From NORP23 sp050302475 (lineage in GTDB: Bacteria > Pseudomonadota > Alphaproteobacteria > Rhodobacterales > Rhodobacteraceae): a stretch of 64,000 bases of DNA. Of this stretch, positions 59,825 through 64,000 are shown one piece after another (within the stretch, counting starts at the first letter, position 1; each line of letters starts with the position of its first letter). The notes beneath the pieces were generated by a model. It was not told where the DNA came from and searched no databases. It was given only the letters and a program-made list of their open reading frames with translations. The translations under genes were made by a program, and so were the position numbers. The stretch lies in the NCBI GenBank assembly GCA_050302475.1, contig JBNLBF010000008.1:62001-126000 (forward strand), in the 5' to 3' direction.

Positions 59825-61155
59825 CCGTAGACCAGCCCCGGCAACCAGAGCACCACGTCCGGCAGGAAGATCAGCGCCACGACCAGCAGCAGGATTGCCA
59901 GCAGAAACGGCAGGGACTCTTTGATGTAGCTTTCGATCGGCGTGTCCATCAGCGAGCAGACCACATACATCGCCACTCCAACGGGTGGGGTCATCGACCC
60001 CAGCGTCACAATCGTCATCATCAGGATACCGAAATGCACGGGGTCAACGCCGACGGATTGCACCACTGGCACGAAGATTGGGGTCAGCAACAGGACGAGG
60101 ATGGTGCTTTCGAAAAACAGACCCGCAACGAACAGGCTGACAAGAATAACGGCCATGATGGCTTGGGGGTTGGATAGCCCGTCGAGCAGCACGCCAGCGA
60201 TGGATTGGGGGACTTGCAGGAAGATAATGGCAAAGCCGATCATGCCGGACATGAGGATGATCAGCATGATCAGGCCGATGTCGGACAGTGCGTGGCCGAA
60301 GGCGCGTTTGATCGCCGCCCACGTCATGACGCGGTGCGCCAGTGTGCCGATCAGGATGGCGTAGATCACGGCGAAGGAGCCTACTTCTGACGGAGTAAAC
60401 AATGCGCCCTTGCGTTCCAGGAACGGGATCCCGCGAATGGCGAAAAACAGGAATACCGGGAACAGGAGCGCCCATTTCGCCTCCCAAGCGGCGCGCCCGA
60501 GTTCGCGAGAGGTCGGGGGCCGTGCATCGGCGGCAACATAGTTCCGGCGCTTGGCGATGATATAGGCGGTGACCATCAGGACGGCCATCATCAGCAGGCC
60601 CGGGATAATCCCGGCAAGGAATAGCTGTCCGATGGAGACCTGTCCGACATAGCCATACAGGATCAGCCCAATCGATGGCGGGATCGTCGCCGTGATCAGC
60701 GAGCTGAGCGCGATGACGGCTGATGAATAGCCCTTCGAATAGCCGTCCTTGACCATTTCCGGCCCGATCACGCGGGCCTCCATCGCGGCGTCGGCGACGG
60801 CGGATCCCGACACGCCGCCCATCAGGGTGGACAGCACGATGGACACATGCGCCAACCCGCCCGCCATCCAACCCACGGCGATACGCGAGAAGCGGAACAG
60901 CCGGTCGGTGATGCCACTTTCGTTCATCAGATGCCCGGCGAGCACAAAGAACGGCACCGCCAGAAGCGGGAAACTTTGCGAGACAGTGGCAATTTTTTGG
61001 ACGCCGATGGAAAGCGGCATAACCTTCGATGTGGCGAAGAAAATGAACCCTGCGATGCCGATGGCAAAGGCAACCGGGGCGCCGAAGATCATCAGCGCGG
61101 CAAAGGCCAAACCGATCAGCAAAAGCGGGTCTTGTGTGAGGAGGAAATCAACCAA
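59821..61155 (-). CDS. dctM: TRAP transporter large permease DctM
   Basis: A 444-residue, 12-helix symporter subunit. Signature segments are LLIGLAFAALMIFGAPVAFAIG, GGVSGSAVADAAMEARVIGPEM and SLITATIPPSIGLILYGY. It overlaps dctQ by eight bases. With DctP and DctQ it takes up organic anions using the sodium gradient. The kinase gene nearby suggests a sugar-acid substrate. Confidence 0.93.
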   Translation of the reverse strand: MVDFLLTQDPLLLIGLAFAALMIFGAPVAFAIGIAGFIFFATSKVMPLSIGVQKIATVSQSFPLLAVPFFVLAGHLMNESGITDRLFRFSRIAVGWMAGGLAHVSIVLSTLMGGVSGSAVADAAMEARVIGPEMVKDGYSKGYSSAVIALSSLITATIPPSIGLILYGYVGQVSIGQLFLAGIIPGLLMMAVLMVTAYIIAKRRNYVAADARPPTSRELGRAAWEAKWALLFPVFLFFAIRGIPFLERKGALFTPSEVGSFAVIYAILIGTLAHRVMTWAAIKRAFGHALSDIGLIMLIILMSGMIGFAIIFLQVPQSIAGVLLDGLSNPQAIMAVILVSLFVAGLFFESTILVLLLTPIFVPVVQSVGVDPVHFGILMMTIVTLGSMTPPVGVAMYVVCSLMDTPIESYIKESLPFLLAILLLVVALIFLPDVVLWLPGLVYG

Positions 61156-61672
61156 GATGCCCCTCCTTCACCTGCGCCAACAGGTCACCGGTTTTCGCAA
61201 AGATCAGTCGGTCGCCTTTCGCGATATTGATCCAGGCATCAACCGTGTTGGATATGATCTGAGCGGACAGCAGAACGAATCCGGCGGGGACGGCAATGGT
61301 CACCCAGAAATAGGAAATGCCGCTGTCGCCGAACACGCGTTCGCGGTTCATATCGGCGAGTTTGTAACCCTCTTTCCCGAGGTAAAACATGACCAGAATG
61401 AAGATGATCGCAAGCGCAGTTTCGACAATCAGCCGCCATCGGTGCGAAAATAGCCTCACCAGAAAATCGACCCCCAGATGCCCGCGTTCGCGCATGGCGC
61501 GTGTCGCACCGATAAAGCATAGCCAGATGAACAGGAGTTGCGCCATGTCGACTGACCAGATGATCGGATGGCCCATGAACCGCGCCAGTGACGCCGCGAA
61601 AACCAGCACTGTGATCACGGCCAACAGCATAGCACCAATGGCGAACTCGATTTTCGCAACCCACTCGGTCAT
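61148..61672 (-). CDS. dctQ: TRAP transporter small permease DctQ
   Basis: A 174-residue protein with four transmembrane helices. The family pattern AQLLFIWLCFIGATRAMRERGHLGVDF is clear. It overlaps dctM by eight bases, with dctP upstream, giving the usual P-Q-M order. Confidence 0.9.
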   Translation of the reverse strand: MTEWVAKIEFAIGAMLLAVITVLVFAASLARFMGHPIIWSVDMAQLLFIWLCFIGATRAMRERGHLGVDFLVRLFSHRWRLIVETALAIIFILVMFYLGKEGYKLADMNRERVFGDSGISYFWVTIAVPAGFVLLSAQIISNTVDAWINIAKGDRLIFAKTGDLLAQVKEGHLG

Positions 61673-61745
61673 TATCCTCTACCCCTCATAAAAAGACAGG
61701 CGCGAGATGATCGCGCCTGCCACGAGTTTCGGGAGAAACCACGAT

Positions 61746-62723
61746 TTATTCAGCGGCCATCGCCCGCAGCGTATCACGAAGCTCGCCATAACCAAGCTCG
61801 TCATAGACGCCTGCGGTGTTGGCGCGGAATTCGGTTGTGTCGATTTCATTCACAACAATCCCACGCGAGACCAGTTCAGCTTCGATGGAGGCCAGCGAGT
61901 CCTGCGTGCCATAGGATGCAATGTCCCCGGCCTTCAGGGCTTCGTCGCGAAGGATCGTCTGCAGGTCCTCTGGCAGCGAGTCATACCACCCGGCGGAGGT
62001 CACCATCCCGGTGATCAGGTTGATATGGCCGGTTTTGGTGATGTGAGTGATCACCTCGTCCAGTTTCGCGCCGATGATGGCGGGGAACTGGGCTTCGGCG
62101 CCATCAATGACACCCTGCTGCAGGGCGGAATAGACCTCGGCCCACGGCAGCGGTGTCGGGGTTGCGCCCATGCCTTCGATCGTGCCCATCCAGACCGGTG
62201 CTCCCGGGGTCCGCATGCGGACACCATCAAGGTCAGCCGGACCGGTGATTTCCTTGTTTGTCAGCAGATGACGCTCACCTTGCCACCAGTTGAAGGACAG
62301 AACCTGCAGGCCGCCATTGTCATGCAGATCGCCGACCCAGCCTTCGAACATGTCGGAGGTCACCACCTTGCGGATACCGTCATAGCCGGACGCGAGGAAC
62401 GGCGCGCCCAGCACGCCGAATTCATTCTGGAACGCGGCCAGACGGCCACCGTCAACGATCACCGCGACCGGTGCTCCAGCGCGGGCCTGTTCCAGCACAT
62501 CCTCATCCGGACCCAGTTGCGAGTTCGGGAACAACACAACCTCAAGCCGTCCCCCAGAAGCTTCGGCGATGTTGTCCCGGAACGCTTCCAGACCTTTGTA
62601 AAGCGGATCGCTGGTTGCCAGCGCAGTATTGACGCTCAGCGTATAATCTTGTGCCATAGCACCCAATGCCGTAACGGACGCAAGTGCGGTCCCCAGCAAA
62701 GTGGAAATTACTGTATGTTTCAT
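61746..62723 (-). CDS. dctP: TRAP transporter substrate-binding protein DctP
   Basis: A 325-residue periplasmic receptor. The ATG at 62723 follows GGAGGAGAGAGA; a GTG five codons upstream is less likely. Signal peptide ends ALGAMA-QDYT. The ligand arginine should be in GVRMRTPGAPVWMGTIEGMG; GVIDGAEAQ is the usual hinge segment. Binds an organic anion; the ligand is probably a sugar acid or KDG-like. Confidence 0.93.
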   Translation of the reverse strand: MKHTVISTLLGTALASVTALGAMAQDYTLSVNTALATSDPLYKGLEAFRDNIAEASGGRLEVVLFPNSQLGPDEDVLEQARAGAPVAVIVDGGRLAAFQNEFGVLGAPFLASGYDGIRKVVTSDMFEGWVGDLHDNGGLQVLSFNWWQGERHLLTNKEITGPADLDGVRMRTPGAPVWMGTIEGMGATPTPLPWAEVYSALQQGVIDGAEAQFPAIIGAKLDEVITHITKTGHINLITGMVTSAGWYDSLPEDLQTILRDEALKAGDIASYGTQDSLASIEAELVSRGIVVNEIDTTEFRANTAGVYDELGYGELRDTLRAMAAE

Positions 62724-62768
62724 TCTCTCTCCTCCCATGCCCGTTCGGGCGATTTCATTGGACAGTAG

Positions 62769-62782
62769 ACTAGTATGGTAGT
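62769..62782. promoter_or_regulatory. Candidate GntR operator between dctP and its regulator
   Basis: ACTA-GTATGG-TAGT inverted repeat sits in the 74-base divergent gap, inside GACAGTAG...TAGGTGTC. The position would let one regulator control both directions. Confidence 0.4.
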
Positions 62783-62797
62783 ATTGTAGGTGTCAAT

Positions 62798-63493
62798 ATG
62801 AAAGCTGATCTGAACTTTGCCAAACTGAACGATGCGCCGCGCACGATGGGGCAAAAGGTCCATGACACACTGAAGCAAGCGATCGTGCAATTGCAGTTGC
62901 GTCCCGGAAATTTACTGTCGGAAAAAGATATTGCCGATCAGTTCGGTGTGTCACGCCAGCCGGTGCGCGAAGCCTTTATCAAACTGGCCGATGAGGGGCT
63001 GGTTGAAATTCGCCCGCAGCGGGGCACGTTTGTCGTGATGATCTCACGTCGCGAGGTGGAGAATGCCAGATTTATCCGCGAGGCCATTGAAGTTGCCATT
63101 GTGCGCAAGGCGGCAGAGGGGATTGACCGCGACTCGCTGGATTTGATCGAGGACAGCCTGATCGCCCAACGCCGCGCGATGGAGCGCGGGGACACGGTCG
63201 CGTTTCTGCTGCAGGACGAGGTATTTCACCGCGAACTGGCGCGGTCGGTTGATTGCGAACATGCGTGGCAGGTAGTTGAAAAGCTGAAGTCCCAGATGGA
63301 CCGCGTGCGCTATTTGTCGATGCCACTGGCAACGCCGATTGAAACGCTGATTACGCAACATATGGCGATATTCGAAGCAGTTCGCGCACGTCGGGGTGAT
63401 CAGGCCGAAGAGGTGATGCGCCAGCACTTGTCCGAGATTTTGAAATCCCTCCCAAAGATTGCCGAGGAGCATTCGGATATTTTTGTGGATTGA
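62798..63493 (+). CDS. FadR/GntR-family transcriptional regulator
   Basis: A 231-residue regulator. The N-terminal winged helix (LSEKDIADQFGVSRQPVREAFIKLADEGLVEI) is classic GntR; the C-terminal FCD domain carries DEVFHRELARSVD, with histidines that can bind metal and a carboxylate ligand. Divergent from the TRAP genes, so likely their local repressor with the substrate or a metabolite as inducer. Confidence 0.92.
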   Translation: MKADLNFAKLNDAPRTMGQKVHDTLKQAIVQLQLRPGNLLSEKDIADQFGVSRQPVREAFIKLADEGLVEIRPQRGTFVVMISRREVENARFIREAIEVAIVRKAAEGIDRDSLDLIEDSLIAQRRAMERGDTVAFLLQDEVFHRELARSVDCEHAWQVVEKLKSQMDRVRYLSMPLATPIETLITQHMAIFEAVRARRGDQAEEVMRQHLSEILKSLPKIAEEHSDIFVD

Positions 63494-63517
63494 AGGGGCA
63501 ATTTCATCCACCGCTCG

Positions 63518-64000
63518 CTAGAGCTGCACCAACGCCCCACGCTGCATGATGACTTTGGCGGAGGTTTCGGCGCCTTTGCGGACACCCTCTATCACACTGC
63601 CCCCTGACGCCAGTACGGCGAATAACCCTGCGTTGAAGCTGTCGCCGGCTGCCGTTGAATCTACGATATCAGTGATCGGGGTTGGGGCGAAACTTTCGGT
63701 GATGCCGCCGTCGTGGATTAGCATTTCGCCTTCGCCGTTTTTCACAATCACCAGTGGCGCGGCGTAGCGGGCGGCGGTGTCGGCGGGGGTTGCGTCGCCG
63801 AAATACTGTGCCTCGTCTTCAAAGGATGGAAGAACGATGTCAGCGAGGGATGCGGCTTCGGTAATCGCGGCGCACATGGTCTCCGTGTCAGGCCAAAGGC
63901 GCGGGCGGAGGTTGGGGTCAAAGGCGACAATAGCCCCAGCGGAGCGCGCGGCTTTAAGTGATGTGAACAGGTGCTGACGATCCGCGTGAGTCATGATCGC
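63518..64000 (-). CDS. kdgK: PfkB-family kinase (2-keto-3-deoxygluconate kinase-like), 5'-truncated
   Basis: The C-terminal 160 residues of a ribokinase-fold kinase; the start lies beyond the window. FDPNLRPRLWPDTETM is the substrate region, LPSFEDEAQYFGD follows, and DIVDSTAAGDSFNAGLFA is the signature with AAGD in place of GAGD, as seen in KdgK. It would phosphorylate KDG to KDPG for the Entner–Doudoroff pathway. It lies next to the TRAP/GntR block. Confidence 0.82.
   Translation of the reverse strand, partial: AIMTHADRQHLFTSLKAARSAGAIVAFDPNLRPRLWPDTETMCAAITEAASLADIVLPSFEDEAQYFGDATPADTAARYAAPLVIVKNGEGEMLIHDGGITESFAPTPITDIVDSTAAGDSFNAGLFAVLASGGSVIEGVRKGAETSAKVIMQRGALVQL

Overview
The window reads as a chromosomal stretch of a marine alphaproteobacterium, most likely Rhodobacterales (Roseobacter-like). 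Supporting signs are the irr–fabA–fabB–fabI block, an lpoA-type lipoprotein gene beside rsmI–yraN–gshB, lnt–metK–trmB and cmk–rpsA–ihfB–lapA–trpF–trpB neighbourhoods, a TRAP (DctPQM) transporter, short ATGA/GTGA operon overlaps, frequent GTG/TTG starts, and high GC with GANTC (CcrM-type) sites. No phage, transposase, rRNA or CRISPR sequence was seen.

Layout. 1–6 kb: 3' part of acs, two small glycine-rich membrane proteins, irr facing the fabA-fabB-fabI fatty-acid genes, and a VOC protein. 6–15.6 kb: M50 protease, a four-gene overlapping operon (HAD dehalogenase, PLP dehydratase, two flavoproteins), a sulfotransferase, hslO, a beta-barrel protein and a run of small orphan membrane proteins. 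15.5–26.6 kb: gshB/yraN/rsmI on the minus strand diverging from an lpoA-like gene, glnD and murJ; then a rhomboid-like protein without its catalytic residues, and trpS. 26.6–38.1 kb: USP, CDF transporter, a glycosyltransferase-like protein, miaB, a small OmpA/lipoprotein operon, phoH-ybeY-corC-lnt, metK, lysE and trmB. 38.1–49.1 kb: a large secreted orphan, aroA, an Imm11-type orphan immunity protein, cmk, rpsA, ihfB, lapA and the trpF/trpB cluster. 49.1–53 kb: the most unusual part, about 700 bp of tandem tRNA-like structures ending at a slipin (SPFH) gene, followed by two tandem outer-membrane proteins. All three genes end in nearly the same terminator. 53–64 kb: pyrF, a TolB-like propeller, clpB with a heat-shock-type promoter, aspS, a DUF1993 protein, and a GntR-controlled TRAP transporter beside a truncated PfkB-family (KdgK-like) kinase.

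Most genes are housekeeping and run in short operons with translational coupling. The best candidate for something undescribed is 49164–49852: at least four T-arm hairpins with TTCGANT-type loops, one nearly complete tRNA-Arg(UCU)-like body, a shortened tRNA-like unit ending in an encoded CCA, an acceptor/T-arm minihelix, a Leu(UAG)-type anticodon arm, and a GC-rich tRNA-like unit, all directly upstream of the slipin gene. Other points of note are a 157–160 bp inverted-repeat element present twice in convergent intergenic regions (25886–26045 and 52693–52849), a cluster of seven GANTC sites in 142 bp upstream of ihfB, and an extracellular module shared by an OmpA protein and the lipoprotein next to it. 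All calls come from reading the sequence; no searches or folding programs were run.
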